DNA of 29,269 nucleotides from CAZAXU01 sp964489245 (GCA_964489245.1 CAZAXU010000026.1:1-29269); one strand, 5' to 3'. Shown: positions 16,072 to 25,448, numbered from the stretch's first letter. Translations and numbers: made by a program. Notes: generated by a model not told the origin, from the letters alone.

Positions 16072-16998
16072 ATGAAACTTTCCGGTCTTATTTTATTTTT
16101 CAAAGGTATAGCAATGGGAGCTGCCAATGTAATTCCCGGAGTTTCCGGAGGAACCATCGCACTGATTACCGGCATATACGAACGACTAATCAACGGCATC
16201 AAATCTTTTGATTTAAAAGCATTTCAATTTCTATTCAAGCTCAAACTCAAAGAATTTGCACGCCATACCGATTTGCAATTTCTAATTCCGATTTTCTTAG
16301 GAATTTTTGTTGCAGTACTTAGTTTTGCCAAACTGTTCAAATATTTGTTTGTTAACTATCCCGTCTATCTATGGGCATATTTTTTCGGATTGGTTCTGGC
16401 ATCTATTTACTATGTTGGGAAAACCGTTGAAAAATGGAATTCGGCAAGCATTATGAGTTTCATCATCGGAACAGCCGTTGCCATCACAATCACCATTTTG
16501 CATCCGGCAGCAGAAAACAGTAATCCTATCTATGTTTTTATCAATGGCATTGTCTCAATTATCAGCATGATTCTCCCCGGACTATCCGGCTCATTTGTGT
16601 TGATTCTGTTGGGAAACTACCAGCTCATTGCCATTGATGCCATCAATCACTTTGATCTTAAAATCATCTTGCCTTTTGCATTAGGTGCCATCCTTGGTTT
16701 AGTAGCTTTTTCTCATTTGCTATCTTGGTTGTTCAAAAAATATAAAAACCAAACCATTGCATTGCTCACCGGTTTCATTCTAGGTTCTTTGAGTGTATTA
16801 TGGCCATGGAAAAAAACAATCTATCTCTTGGACAATGGAGAAATTGTCATGAAACACGGAAAAAAAGTAGTTGCCTATTATGAAAAAGTATTACCTGAAT
16901 GCTATTCTTTAAATTTTTTCTTTGCTGTTCTTTTTATAATTTTGGGAATAATCAGTATCATTTGGATTGAAAAAACATCTCAACAAAAAAATGACTAA
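16072..16998 (+). CDS. DUF368 membrane protein, polyprenyl-phosphate translocase family
   Basis: DUF368 proteins were recently shown to be undecaprenyl-phosphate translocases (PopT type), which flip the lipid carrier back to the cytoplasmic face for cell-wall and glycan synthesis. The 308-residue product has about eight to nine hydrophobic helices. It carries two related re-entrant motifs, VIPGVSGGTIAL (about 20-32) and ILPGLSGSFVLI (about 166-178), the internal duplication typical of this family. The start ATG lies 3 nt after the TPR gene stop, and its last 8 nt overlap the start of aroE. Assignment to the family is secure; transport function is by family knowledge. Confidence 0.88.
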   Translation: MKLSGLILFFKGIAMGAANVIPGVSGGTIALITGIYERLINGIKSFDLKAFQFLFKLKLKEFARHTDLQFLIPIFLGIFVAVLSFAKLFKYLFVNYPVYLWAYFFGLVLASIYYVGKTVEKWNSASIMSFIIGTAVAITITILHPAAENSNPIYVFINGIVSIISMILPGLSGSFVLILLGNYQLIAIDAINHFDLKIILPFALGAILGLVAFSHLLSWLFKKYKNQTIALLTGFILGSLSVLWPWKKTIYLLDNGEIVMKHGKKVVAYYEKVLPECYSLNFFFAVLFIILGIISIIWIEKTSQQKND

Positions 16999-17746
16999 AA
17001 CAAAAAAACAATTCGGATTGATTGGCTATCCGCTTTCACACTCTTTTTCAAAAAAATACTTCTCGAAAAAATTTAAAAAAGAGAATCTGCACGATTGCGA
17101 ATATTTGAACTATGAGTGTCCTGATTTGAACAAATTTTCTGAAATCATCAAAAACAACCCGAACTTGATAGGTTTGAATATAACGATTCCGTATAAAGAA
17201 AAAATTTTGGAATTTGTTGATAAAAAAGACGAAATCGTGCAAAGCCTGGGCGCAGCAAATACGCTACTCATACTTCCGGATAAAAAAATAAAAGCATACA
17301 ACACCGATGTCTACGGCTTTGAAAAAAGTTTCTCTCCTTTGCTCAAACCCCATCATAAAAAAGCCTTGATTCTCGGAACAGGAGGCGCATCTAAAGCCGT
17401 TGAATTTGTGCTGAAAAAACTACAAATTTCATATTTATTCGTTTCCAGAAATCCAAAAAATAAGTTCGAGATTCACTATAACAAAATAGATCGACATATT
17501 TTGTCTGCCCACCAAATTATCATCAACACCACTCCATTGGGAAGCTTCCCGCAAGTAAAAAATTTTCCGAAAATACCCTATCAATTTCTTTCTCAAAATC
17601 ACTATTTATTCGATTTGATTTATAATCCACAAGAAAGTATGTTTCTAAAATTCGGAAAAGAAAAAAACGTAATCACTTCTAACGGATTGACTATGTTGCA
17701 TTTACAAGCAGAGCAATCTTGGAAAATTTGGCAGAAAAAAATATGA
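16991..17746 (+). CDS. aroE: Shikimate dehydrogenase
   Basis: AroE reduces 3-dehydroshikimate to shikimate with NADPH. The 251-residue product shows the substrate-site motif FGLIGYPLSHSFS (about 8-20), NITIPYKEKI with the catalytic Lys (about 67), GAANTLL, YNTDVYGF with the catalytic Asp (about 104), the NADP-binding GTGGASKAV (about 127), INTTPLG and the C-terminal NGLTMLHLQAEQSWKIW. An in-frame TTG at 16967 lies well inside DUF368. The ATG at 16991, overlapping the DUF368 stop by 8 nt, gives a normal N-terminus and is preferred. aroA, another shikimate gene, lies about 10 kb away on the opposite strand, so the pathway is not clustered. Confidence 0.93.
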   Translation: MTKTKKQFGLIGYPLSHSFSKKYFSKKFKKENLHDCEYLNYECPDLNKFSEIIKNNPNLIGLNITIPYKEKILEFVDKKDEIVQSLGAANTLLILPDKKIKAYNTDVYGFEKSFSPLLKPHHKKALILGTGGASKAVEFVLKKLQISYLFVSRNPKNKFEIHYNKIDRHILSAHQIIINTTPLGSFPQVKNFPKIPYQFLSQNHYLFDLIYNPQESMFLKFGKEKNVITSNGLTMLHLQAEQSWKIWQKKI

Positions 17747-17810
17747 TGTCGGCTATAAAAAAATTCTTATATTTCACTTCTAAAAAAAGTAACCTGAAAA
17801 TTTACTAATC

Positions 17811-19787
17811 ATGGTAGAAGAAAGAAACGAAAACCTGCAAGATGCAGAAGGAAAGAATGAGCAGTCAGAAGCTCCGATTAATTCTGAAAAACAACCAAAT
17901 GAAATTGAGGTAGAAGAGAAAACAGAAATCGAACAAACAGAGCAAGTAACACTCGAAAAAGGTCAACCAACAGAGGAAAAATCTGCTGACGAAGTTGTTG
18001 TTGAAATAGAGAAACACATGGCAAATGAATCAGAATCTTCTTCAGAGGAACATCATGCTGAAAATGAAGAAAAAAACATCCCCTTATTATCATATAAAGA
18101 CCTCGACTTTTCTGCACTTATTGAAGAAGCAAAGAAATTGATTGCTGAAAACCCTGTTCAAAAAATCAGAAAACATCTTGAAGAAATCAAAGATGTTATC
18201 GATGATAAAGTCTATCAGCTCATTGAAGCAAAAAAAGCGGAAAATCCGGACGAAGAAGTCCATTTGGATATCCCCGAGGCAGCAGAATTTAAATATGTAT
18301 GGAAAGATTTCAGAAAGAAACTTAGCAATCACAGAAAAGAAGTTCAAGAAAAACTAGAGCAAAATCTCAATCACAAACTGAATCTTATTGAACAACTCAA
18401 AGATGTTGTTGATGCCATTGATTTGAACTTTGAAGAAAGAATGAAAAAATTCAAAGAGATTCAAAGAGAATGGCGTATATCAGGCAATGTTCCCAGATCG
18501 AGATATTCAGACATCTGGAGAACTTTTAAACATCACGAAGAAAGATTTTATGATTTGCTCGATCTCGACAGAGACTATCGCGACAAAATATTTCAAGAAA
18601 ATCTAGATAAAAAGAAAGCTATTATCGACCGTGCCAACGAGTTGCTCAAAGAAAATGATATTCATAAAATTTTTAAAGAGCTTCAGATCTTACACAAAGA
18701 CTGGAAAGAAGAAACAGGACCTGTGGCACGTGAACAACGAGAAGAAGTTTGGAATGAATTCAAAGAAGTTACAAAAAAAATACATGACAAAAGAAGAGAA
18801 TTCTATAAAACCATCAAAGAAGAATTCGGAAGCAACCTTGAAAAGAAAGAAGAGTTGATCGCACAACTACAAAAAATAGCAGAAAACATCCCGCAAAATC
18901 ATAAGGAATGGCAGGAAAAAATTAAAGAAGTTGAAAACATCAGAGAAACTTTCTATCATATCGGATATGTTTCAAAAAAACATCGAGATGAAATTTGGAA
19001 CAGTTTCAAAACAAGCCTGAGAACTTTCAATAAAGAAAAAAATAAGTTCTATAAATCTTTAAAAGAACTTCAGAAAGAAAATCTTGACAAAAAGATGAAG
19101 CTAATTGAAACGGCGGAGTCTCTCAAAGACAGTGAAGATTGGGAAACTGCTACTCCAAAATTCAAAGAGATTCAAGAAGAATGGAAAAAAATAGGGCATG
19201 TTCCGAGAAAATATTCCGAAAAAATTTGGAAAGAGTTCAGAACGGCTTGCAATCACTATTTTGACCGATTTCATCAACATGGCAGAGATGAAAGCAATGC
19301 AGAACTCAACAATTATATCAAGAAAAAAGATTATCTGAAAGCACTCAAGGAAAAAACCGCCGATGAATCTGAATCTTACACCATTGACGACATCAAAAAA
19401 TTCACAGAAGAGTGGAAAACTCTAGGCTATGTGCCACACAATAAGAACTATGTCAATGTTAAATTCAATAAATTCATCAATTCACTCTACAGCAAATTGA
19501 ATATTGATCAAAGAGAATTATCTTTCTTGCGATTCAAAGACATGGTTGATGATTATTTTGAACAAGGCAATCACAGAAAATTGGATTATGAAAAGATTTT
19601 TGTCCGTCAAAAAATTGATGCCATTCAAAAAGAAATTCAACAATTGGAAAATAATATGATGTTCATCAAATCTGACGACGATAATAACCCTTTCACAAAA
19701 GAAGGAGACAAGCAACTCAAAAAAAATACCGAGATATTGGAATTTTGGAAAAAGAAATATGCTTATCTCAATTCATTAAACTATTAG
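17811..19787 (+). CDS. DUF349 repeat protein
   Basis: The 658-residue protein has an acidic, low-complexity N-terminus (about 1-90, rich in Glu/Gln/Ser) followed by a helical, charged region with about five DUF349 units. Each unit has an EW-K-xG-VP core, such as EIQREWRISGNVPRS, EIQEEWKKIGHVPRK and KFTEEWKTLGYVPHN, each followed by W-x-x-F (IWRTFKHH, IWNSFKTS, IWKEFRTA). The cellular role of DUF349 proteins is not settled. No signal peptide or membrane helix is seen, so it is probably cytoplasmic. A -7-like TATATTTC (17768-17775, one mismatch) lies 35 nt upstream, but read-through from aroE is also possible. A small secreted-protein gene starts 9 nt downstream. Confidence 0.88.
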   Translation: MVEERNENLQDAEGKNEQSEAPINSEKQPNEIEVEEKTEIEQTEQVTLEKGQPTEEKSADEVVVEIEKHMANESESSSEEHHAENEEKNIPLLSYKDLDFSALIEEAKKLIAENPVQKIRKHLEEIKDVIDDKVYQLIEAKKAENPDEEVHLDIPEAAEFKYVWKDFRKKLSNHRKEVQEKLEQNLNHKLNLIEQLKDVVDAIDLNFEERMKKFKEIQREWRISGNVPRSRYSDIWRTFKHHEERFYDLLDLDRDYRDKIFQENLDKKKAIIDRANELLKENDIHKIFKELQILHKDWKEETGPVAREQREEVWNEFKEVTKKIHDKRREFYKTIKEEFGSNLEKKEELIAQLQKIAENIPQNHKEWQEKIKEVENIRETFYHIGYVSKKHRDEIWNSFKTSLRTFNKEKNKFYKSLKELQKENLDKKMKLIETAESLKDSEDWETATPKFKEIQEEWKKIGHVPRKYSEKIWKEFRTACNHYFDRFHQHGRDESNAELNNYIKKKDYLKALKEKTADESESYTIDDIKKFTEEWKTLGYVPHNKNYVNVKFNKFINSLYSKLNIDQRELSFLRFKDMVDDYFEQGNHRKLDYEKIFVRQKIDAIQKEIQQLENNMMFIKSDDDNNPFTKEGDKQLKKNTEILEFWKKKYAYLNSLNY

Positions 19788-19796
19788 AGAATACTT

Positions 19797-20360
19797 ATGA
19801 AAAAAAATGTTTTCATTATACTATTGCTATTCTCTTTTGGCATGTCGGCTCAAGATTTGGACATTTACAACCTAAAGAAAAATTCCAATTTCAATTTGCC
19901 CGATATCCCGAAAGACATGACTTATGATGAATTTGAGATATTGAGCACAAACCTAAGAATACAAGATATGGCAATTGCCATTGTGCTTCCCGGGCACGTA
20001 CATTTCAAAATCAATGAAAAAAAACAAGGCTATTATATTCTCGGCGCCAGAGGTTTGGGCTATGCAGGATGGGCTTATCTCTCGACAACAGAAAGCTCTC
20101 TTTTAGGAACCATTGCATCAGACGCAACCGGGATTTCAAATGGCAAACCCGACACCGGAGACCAAATAGTTGCCTACACATCTCTCACTTTGATTGTTGG
20201 CAGCTATCTGTATGACTGGATTCACGGAAAATATATGTTAGACCGAAAACAAAATAAAATCAGATATAAATACGCAATGAAAAAAGCCCGATTGGGTGTT
20301 TCATCTATAAATTTAGACGGCAAAATTTATCCGTCTTTATCGTTTAATTACAAATTTTAG
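19797..20360 (+). CDS. Small secreted protein of unknown function
   Basis: The 187-residue product begins with a clear signal peptide (MKKNVFIILLLFSFGMSAQ, cleavage after about residue 19). The mature part contains a segment LPGHVHFKINEKKQGYYILGARGLGYAGWAYL and a second hydrophobic stretch SLTLIVGSYLYDWIHGKYML. The P-G...K-x-G-x-x hydrophobic layout is reminiscent of DUF5683-like Bacteroidota envelope proteins, but I cannot assign it firmly. The last residues (YPSLSFNYKF) end in an aromatic residue with alternating strands, compatible with envelope association. It starts 9 nt after the DUF349 gene, so it is likely co-transcribed, and is followed by the secDF promoter. Confidence 0.75.
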   Translation: MKKNVFIILLLFSFGMSAQDLDIYNLKKNSNFNLPDIPKDMTYDEFEILSTNLRIQDMAIAIVLPGHVHFKINEKKQGYYILGARGLGYAGWAYLSTTESSLLGTIASDATGISNGKPDTGDQIVAYTSLTLIVGSYLYDWIHGKYMLDRKQNKIRYKYAMKKARLGVSSINLDGKIYPSLSFNYKF

Positions 20361-20400
20361 CCAAAGTCAAATTTTTATGACGAATTAATCGTACAAATAA

Positions 20401-20431
20401 TTGTGAATTCAAACCTAAAAATTTATCTTTG
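20401..20431 (+). promoter_or_regulatory. Promoter for secDF
   Basis: TTG (20401-20403), a 20-nt spacer, and TATCTTTG (20424-20431), followed by C. This is one of the best -33/-7 matches in the window. The leader to the ATG at 20466 is about 30 nt. Confidence 0.75.
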
Positions 20432-20465
20432 CCCGTTGAAAAAATTATAATAAAAATCAGAGAGA

Positions 20466-23384
20466 ATGCGAAATAAAGGACTTGTATTAGTATTTGCTAC
20501 AATTTTAGCACTATTAAGTATTTATCAACTATCATTTACATTGAAAAGCAATCGAATCAGAAAAGAAGCTGCAACTTTTGCCAATGGAGATTACAACAAA
20601 GAAAAACAATATCTGGATTCTATCTCGAAAAGACCTGTATATAGTCTGTTGGGAATGGATTTTACTTATGATGATCTGAAAGACCGTGAAATGAATCTTG
20701 GTCTTGACCTCAAAGGGGGGATTAATGTGATTCTTCAAATTTCCGTAAAAGATATCTTAAAAAGTTTGGCAAACCATACGGAGAACCCCGTATTTAATCA
20801 AGCGCTTACAGAAGCATCCGAGATGCAAAAAAACAGTCAAAAACCTTATATTGAATTGTTTTACGAAGCTTTTGACAAAGTGAACGCACAAGCCAAAGAA
20901 AAGATGAAGCTTAGTTCTCCTGATATTTTTGGCAACAAAAATCTCTCCGATGAAATCAAATTTAACATGGGAGACGATGATGTGAAAAACATTATCACTA
21001 AAAAGGTTGATGATGCCATGGTCAGTGCTTTTGAAGTATTGAGAAAAAGAATTGACAAGTTCGGTGTGACCCAACCCAATATTCAACGACTCGGAAAATC
21101 AGGCAGAATCTTGGTAGAACTTGCCGGAGCAAAAGATATTGAACGAGTCAAAAAACTGCTACAAAGTACGGCTCAGCTCGAATTTTGGCATGCCTTTGAC
21201 TATTCCAAAGTTCAACCTTATCTCGTGCAATTAAACGAATATTACAAGTCTCAAATCAAAACGGATACCACCGCCAATGAAGCAGACAGCCTGTTGGTTG
21301 ATCAAAATAAAGACAAAAACCCGCTTTTTGAAAATTTCATCAAAGGCGGAGGATACTCAAGGATGGGTGCCGTATTGCTCAAGGATAAAAACAAAGTCAA
21401 CAAACTCCTTAACAGCAAAGAAGCCAGAAAATTATTACCCGCAGAGCTTAAAGATATTAAATTCCTTTGGGGAAAGCCTGAAAAAGATACCGATATCACT
21501 TATCTATACGCACTCAGAGGAAACAGAAGCAACATTCCGCCACTTGGAGGTGATGTTATTATTGATGCACAAAACTCTTTTGACCAATTTGGCAAACCCG
21601 CCGTGACTATGCAAATGAACTCAAAAGGCGCCAAAGTGTGGAAAGAGATGACCACTGAAGCCTTTAACAATAAAACCGCCATAGCCATAGCTCTAGACAA
21701 TATTGTCTATTCTGCTCCCGGTGTTTCAAGTGGTCCTATCACAGGAGGTCGCTCTGAGATCACAGGAAATTTCACCATTGATGAAGCAACAGATTTAGCC
21801 AATGTATTAAGAGCCGGAAAACTACCCGCTGCCGCAGACATTGTTCAGTCTGAAATTGTGGGACCATCTTTGGGACAAAAAGCCATTGAGGGCGGAAAGC
21901 TTTCTTTTCTCTATGCGCTTATCCTGATTTTTGTATGGATGTTTGTCTATTACGGAAAAGCCGGTATTGCATCTGATATTGCACTCATGCTGAACATACT
22001 CTTTATTTTTGGAATTCTAGCCAATTTAAATGCTGTGCTCACCCTACCCGGAATTGCGGGTATCGTGCTAACGATTGGTATGGCTGTGGATGCAAACGTG
22101 CTGATTTTTGAACGTATCAGAGAGGAAATGAGAAGAGGAAAAAACCTGCACAACGCCGTTGATGACGGTTTCAGAAATGCACTCTCTTCCATTTTAGATG
22201 CAAACATCACAACCGCATTGACCGGAGCCATTCTGCTTATTTTCGGAACAGGACCCATCAAAGGTTTTGCTACCACCTTGCTTATCGGTATCGGCACATC
22301 TTTGTTCACTGCAATCTTCATCACAAGATATCTGATTGAATGGTATATGGGAAAAGAAAGAAAACTAACTTTCAACACGCCGGTTACCAAGAATCTTTTT
22401 GCTGATATCAACTTCGATTTTCTTGGAAAAAGAAAAATTGCATATATGTTTTCCGGTGTTATCATTGCCATCGGATTGTTTTCCATCTTCACCAACGGAT
22501 TGAATCCGGGCGTTGATTTTGTCGGTGGAAGAACCTATATCGTTTCCTTCCCGAAAGCTGTAAATGCAGATGAAGTGAAAGCGAGCCTGACAAGTGCTTT
22601 TGTTGATGAAAAAGGAAATAAATTTATCCCTGATGTCAAAACCTATGGCGAAGACAGCCAACTGAAAATTACCACCAAATTTATGATTAACGGCGAAGGC
22701 GCAGATGTGGACAATACCGTTCAAGAAAAACTCTTCAACGGATTGAAATCTTATCTTCCTGACGGATATACTTATAAAAACTTTATCAGCAGTGAACCGG
22801 ACAAAAAAATAGGTAGAATGCAATCTATCAAAGTAGGACCGACCATTGCAGATGATATCAAAAAAGGCGCTGTTTATGCCATTTTCGGTTCTCTGTTTGT
22901 CGTGTTTTTATATATTTTATTCCGATTCAAAAAATGGCAATTTAGTTTAGGTGCTGTTGCTGCCGTATTCCACGATGTGCTTATCGTACTTGGATTGTTT
23001 TCATTATTCTGGAAAATTCTTCCTTTCAATATGGAAGTAGACCAAGCCTTTATTGCTGCCATTCTGACAGTAATCGGATATTCATTGAATGATACGGTTG
23101 TTATCTTTGACCGTATTCGCGAATTCATGAATGAACACAGCAGGTGGGAATTGAATAAAACCATTAATAAAGCCTTAAACTCCACACTTTCAAGAACTTT
23201 AAATACATCATTAACAACTTTGGTAACACTTATCGCCATCTTTATCTTTGGTGGAGAAAGCATCCGAGGATTTGTATTTGCCTTGATTATCGGTGTGATT
23301 GTAGGGACTTATTCTTCACTGTTCATTGCAACACCCGTGATGTATGACATGGTTGACAGAAAAAACAAAAAAGCTAAAAAATAG
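20466..23384 (+). CDS. secDF: Protein translocase subunit SecDF (fused)
   Basis: SecDF uses the proton gradient to assist SecYEG-dependent export. The 972-residue product joins SecD and SecF in one chain, as is usual in Bacteroidota. The N-terminal membrane helix is followed by the SecD signature GLDLKGGINV (about 78), a large periplasmic domain, and a five-helix block with MAVDANVLIFERIREE (about 538). The SecF half starts near 645 with LGKRKIAYMFSG, GVDFVGGRTY (about 680) and GYSLNDTVVIFDRIRE (about 870), where the paired Asp/Arg residues of the proton path are kept. The SecD periplasmic region is long and Lys-rich compared with a SecD of about 600 residues. It has its own promoter and a terminator directly after the stop. 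Confidence 0.96.
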   Translation: MRNKGLVLVFATILALLSIYQLSFTLKSNRIRKEAATFANGDYNKEKQYLDSISKRPVYSLLGMDFTYDDLKDREMNLGLDLKGGINVILQISVKDILKSLANHTENPVFNQALTEASEMQKNSQKPYIELFYEAFDKVNAQAKEKMKLSSPDIFGNKNLSDEIKFNMGDDDVKNIITKKVDDAMVSAFEVLRKRIDKFGVTQPNIQRLGKSGRILVELAGAKDIERVKKLLQSTAQLEFWHAFDYSKVQPYLVQLNEYYKSQIKTDTTANEADSLLVDQNKDKNPLFENFIKGGGYSRMGAVLLKDKNKVNKLLNSKEARKLLPAELKDIKFLWGKPEKDTDITYLYALRGNRSNIPPLGGDVIIDAQNSFDQFGKPAVTMQMNSKGAKVWKEMTTEAFNNKTAIAIALDNIVYSAPGVSSGPITGGRSEITGNFTIDEATDLANVLRAGKLPAAADIVQSEIVGPSLGQKAIEGGKLSFLYALILIFVWMFVYYGKAGIASDIALMLNILFIFGILANLNAVLTLPGIAGIVLTIGMAVDANVLIFERIREEMRRGKNLHNAVDDGFRNALSSILDANITTALTGAILLIFGTGPIKGFATTLLIGIGTSLFTAIFITRYLIEWYMGKERKLTFNTPVTKNLFADINFDFLGKRKIAYMFSGVIIAIGLFSIFTNGLNPGVDFVGGRTYIVSFPKAVNADEVKASLTSAFVDEKGNKFIPDVKTYGEDSQLKITTKFMINGEGADVDNTVQEKLFNGLKSYLPDGYTYKNFISSEPDKKIGRMQSIKVGPTIADDIKKGAVYAIFGSLFVVFLYILFRFKKWQFSLGAVAAVFHDVLIVLGLFSLFWKILPFNMEVDQAFIAAILTVIGYSLNDTVVIFDRIREFMNEHSRWELNKTINKALNSTLSRTLNTSLTTLVTLIAIFIFGGESIRGFVFALIIGVIVGTYSSLFIATPVMYDMVDRKNKKAKK

Positions 23385-23406
23385 ATTTTAGCAAAAAGCA
23401 TATATT

Positions 23407-23440
23407 AAAAAAAGCATCACAAAATTCGTGATGCTTTTTT
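23407..23440. terminator. Bidirectional terminator between secDF and buk
   Basis: AAAAAAGCATCAC (23408-23420) pairs with GTGATGCTTTTTT (23428-23440) around a 7-nt loop. A runs on one side and T runs on the other let it work for both convergent genes. It lies 23 nt after the secDF stop and 20 nt after the end of buk. Confidence 0.9.
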
Positions 23441-23459
23441 GTTAACACATGCCGAGTGT

Positions 23460-24518
23460 TTAATATGCTGTCGGAATCAATTCTTTTTTCCACACCAAAA
23501 ATCCGTTTCCTGCCAAAGCTTTCATTTCATCCTCACCCGGATAAACCACAATCGGTGCCAGAAATGACACATAATCTTCAATTTGCCGTATTACCAAATC
23601 GGAATATGCCACCCCTCCTGTTAAAAGTATTGCATCAATTTTTCCTTTTAAGACAACGGCATACTCTCCTATTTGCTTTGAAATCTGATAAGCCATTGCG
23701 CGGAGAACCACTTCATTCTCTTCATTTGGTTTTTTTTCAATTTCTTGAATATTATTTGTTCCCAAATAAGAAACCAGTCCGCCTTTCCCTACAATCATTT
23801 GTTTCAGTTCATCAAAAGTATATTGTCCTGAGAATGCCTTACGCAACAAATCCCCCGATGGCAAAGTGCCGCTTCGTTCCGGAGAAAAAGCCCCCTCTCC
23901 ATCTAATGCCTGATTCACATCAACCACCTTCCCTCTTTGATGCGCTCCAACCGATACACCACCGCCCATATGGGCTACAATCAAATTGAGCTTTTCATAT
24001 TTTTTACCGATTGATTGTGCATATCTTCTTGCCACTGCTTTATGATTCAAGGCATGAAAAATCGATATTCTTTCAAAACTTTTATGTCCGGCATAACGCG
24101 CCACATCTTGCATTTCATCCACCACAACAGGATCGGCAATATATGCCGGAATTTTTCCATCGGAAAGGCGATAGCCTATAATTGCTGCCAAATTACTTGC
24201 ATGTTGCTTCGGAGATTGTTTCAAATCGTCCAACATTTTTTCATTGATTTCATATACTCCTGATGAAACCGGTCTGACAAGACCACCTCGACACATAATC
24301 ATATCGATATCGTCTATTGTATATTTTTGTTCTTTCAAAGTTTTCAGAATAAGCAACTTTCTGAAATCTGCATGCGTATTCAAAAAATCATCATGTGAAA
24401 GCATCGGTGTACTATGCGTAATTTTTTCAGAGAAAGTTTCTCTCTCTCCGAGAAATAAGGCAATTTTTGTAGTTGTCGAACCCGGATTAATAACTAATAT
24501 TTTTGGCGTTTTCTCCAC
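23460..24518 (-). CDS. buk: Butyrate kinase
   Basis: Buk interconverts butyryl-phosphate and butyrate with ADP/ATP, also accepting branched short acids in many species. The 352-residue product belongs to the acetate/butyrate kinase (ASKHA) superfamily: an N-terminal phosphate-binding ILVINPGSTTTKIALF, HMGGGVSVGAH (about 207), FSPERSGTLPSGDL and DAILLTGGVAYS. The length matches butyrate kinase (about 355) rather than acetate kinase (about 400). The start is GTG at 24518-24516, directly abutting the TAA stop of ptb with no spacer; no ATG is available nearby. The two genes are therefore translationally coupled. Confidence 0.93.
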   Translation of the reverse strand: MEKTPKILVINPGSTTTKIALFLGERETFSEKITHSTPMLSHDDFLNTHADFRKLLILKTLKEQKYTIDDIDMIMCRGGLVRPVSSGVYEINEKMLDDLKQSPKQHASNLAAIIGYRLSDGKIPAYIADPVVVDEMQDVARYAGHKSFERISIFHALNHKAVARRYAQSIGKKYEKLNLIVAHMGGGVSVGAHQRGKVVDVNQALDGEGAFSPERSGTLPSGDLLRKAFSGQYTFDELKQMIVGKGGLVSYLGTNNIQEIEKKPNEENEVVLRAMAYQISKQIGEYAVVLKGKIDAILLTGGVAYSDLVIRQIEDYVSFLAPIVVYPGEDEMKALAGNGFLVWKKELIPTAY

Positions 24519-25430
24519 TTAATTACTATTTACGGATGCCGCAGCCAGCAAAATACTGTTTAACTTGGTTTCTTCAGAGTCTGCTCTTGAAGTCAACACA
24601 ATCGGGAAAGATGCTCCCAATACAATACCGGCAACCTTTGCATCGGCAAATGCCACCAGAGATTTATAAAGTATGTTTCCTGACTCCACGTTGGGAACCA
24701 AAAGAATATCTGCATTTCCGGCAACATTTCCACCCAATTTTTTTTGTTTTTTACTCTCTAAACTGATGGCATTATCAAAAGCCAAAGGTCCATCAATCAT
24801 GCAGTTTTTGATTTGTCCTCTTCTCTGCATAATGGAAAGTAGTGCCGCATCTAAAGTAGACGGCATTTTTTCATTGACCATTTCAATGGCGGAAAGTGCT
24901 GCCACTTTAGGTTCTTCCACACCTATCTTTCTGATGAACTGAACTGCATTATTCAAAATATGAACTTTATGATCCAAAGTGGGTAAAATATTCAACGCCA
25001 CATCCGTGATTGACAACAGCTTATGATAATGTGGAATTTCGAATAGTGCAAAATGAGACAAAAAAGATTTATGTTTCATGCCATATTCTTTATTCAGCAC
25101 CCCCTTGAGCAATTGAGCGGTTGTCACATTTCCTTTCATCAATATATCCGCTTCATTGTTCACAACAAGCTCAACAGATTTTTGAATAATCTCTTTATCG
25201 GTTTCAAAACTGTATATTTCAAAATTTCTCAAATGTTTACAATTAGAAGCAAATTTTTCGATTTCCTTCTTTTTGCCTACCAAAATGGGTTCAATCACGC
25301 CCAATCTATATGCATCTAAAACGGCATCGATGGAATGTTCGTCTCCGGCTGCAGCCAACACTAAACGCTTGGGCCTATTTTTTAAAGCCAGTTCTTTTAA
25401 ATCTTCTATTTTTCTGAGCTCCTGTAGCAT
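24519..25430 (-). CDS. ptb: Phosphate butyryltransferase
   Basis: Ptb converts butyryl-CoA and phosphate to butyryl-phosphate and CoA. With Buk it yields ATP from acyl-CoA, or runs in reverse to activate short-chain acids. The 303-residue product has the phosphotransacetylase-family fold: KRLVLAAAGDEHSIDAVLDA, IEPILVGKKKEI, ADILMKGNVTTAQLLKGVLN, FLSHFALFEIPHYHKLLSITDVALNI, GPLAFDNAISLESKKQK and GNADILLVPNVESGNILYKSL. The length fits Ptb (about 300). A minus-strand -7-like TAAATTTG (25448-25441) lies only 10 nt upstream of the ATG, implying a very short leader if real. It shares the divergent spacer with the SUI1/YciH gene. Confidence 0.93.
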   Translation of the reverse strand: MLQELRKIEDLKELALKNRPKRLVLAAAGDEHSIDAVLDAYRLGVIEPILVGKKKEIEKFASNCKHLRNFEIYSFETDKEIIQKSVELVVNNEADILMKGNVTTAQLLKGVLNKEYGMKHKSFLSHFALFEIPHYHKLLSITDVALNILPTLDHKVHILNNAVQFIRKIGVEEPKVAALSAIEMVNEKMPSTLDAALLSIMQRRGQIKNCMIDGPLAFDNAISLESKKQKKLGGNVAGNADILLVPNVESGNILYKSLVAFADAKVAGIVLGASFPIVLTSRADSEETKLNSILLAAASVNSN

Positions 25431-25440
25431 CTTTTTTTTT

Positions 25441-25448
25441 CAAATTTA
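25441..25448 (-). promoter_or_regulatory. Possible -7 element for ptb-buk
   Basis: TAAATTTG on the minus strand is an exact match to TAnnTTTG. No TTG is seen about 20 nt upstream. The implied leader is only about 5-7 nt, so it is less certain than the others in this window. Confidence 0.35.

Noticed and set aside
16967..16990. TTG at 16967 as the aroE start
   Set aside because: It adds a Lys/Asn-rich extension lying inside DUF368. The ATG at 16991 gives the usual AroE N-terminus.
21950..23263. Antisense frames of 129-181 codons inside secDF
   Set aside because: They oppose a fully conserved SecDF frame and show no domain or promoter. They are codon-bias shadows.
23456..23989. 177-codon plus-strand frame opposite buk
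   Set aside because: It lies wholly antisense to the conserved kinase. The Pro/His-rich product resembles nothing known and it begins just past a terminator.
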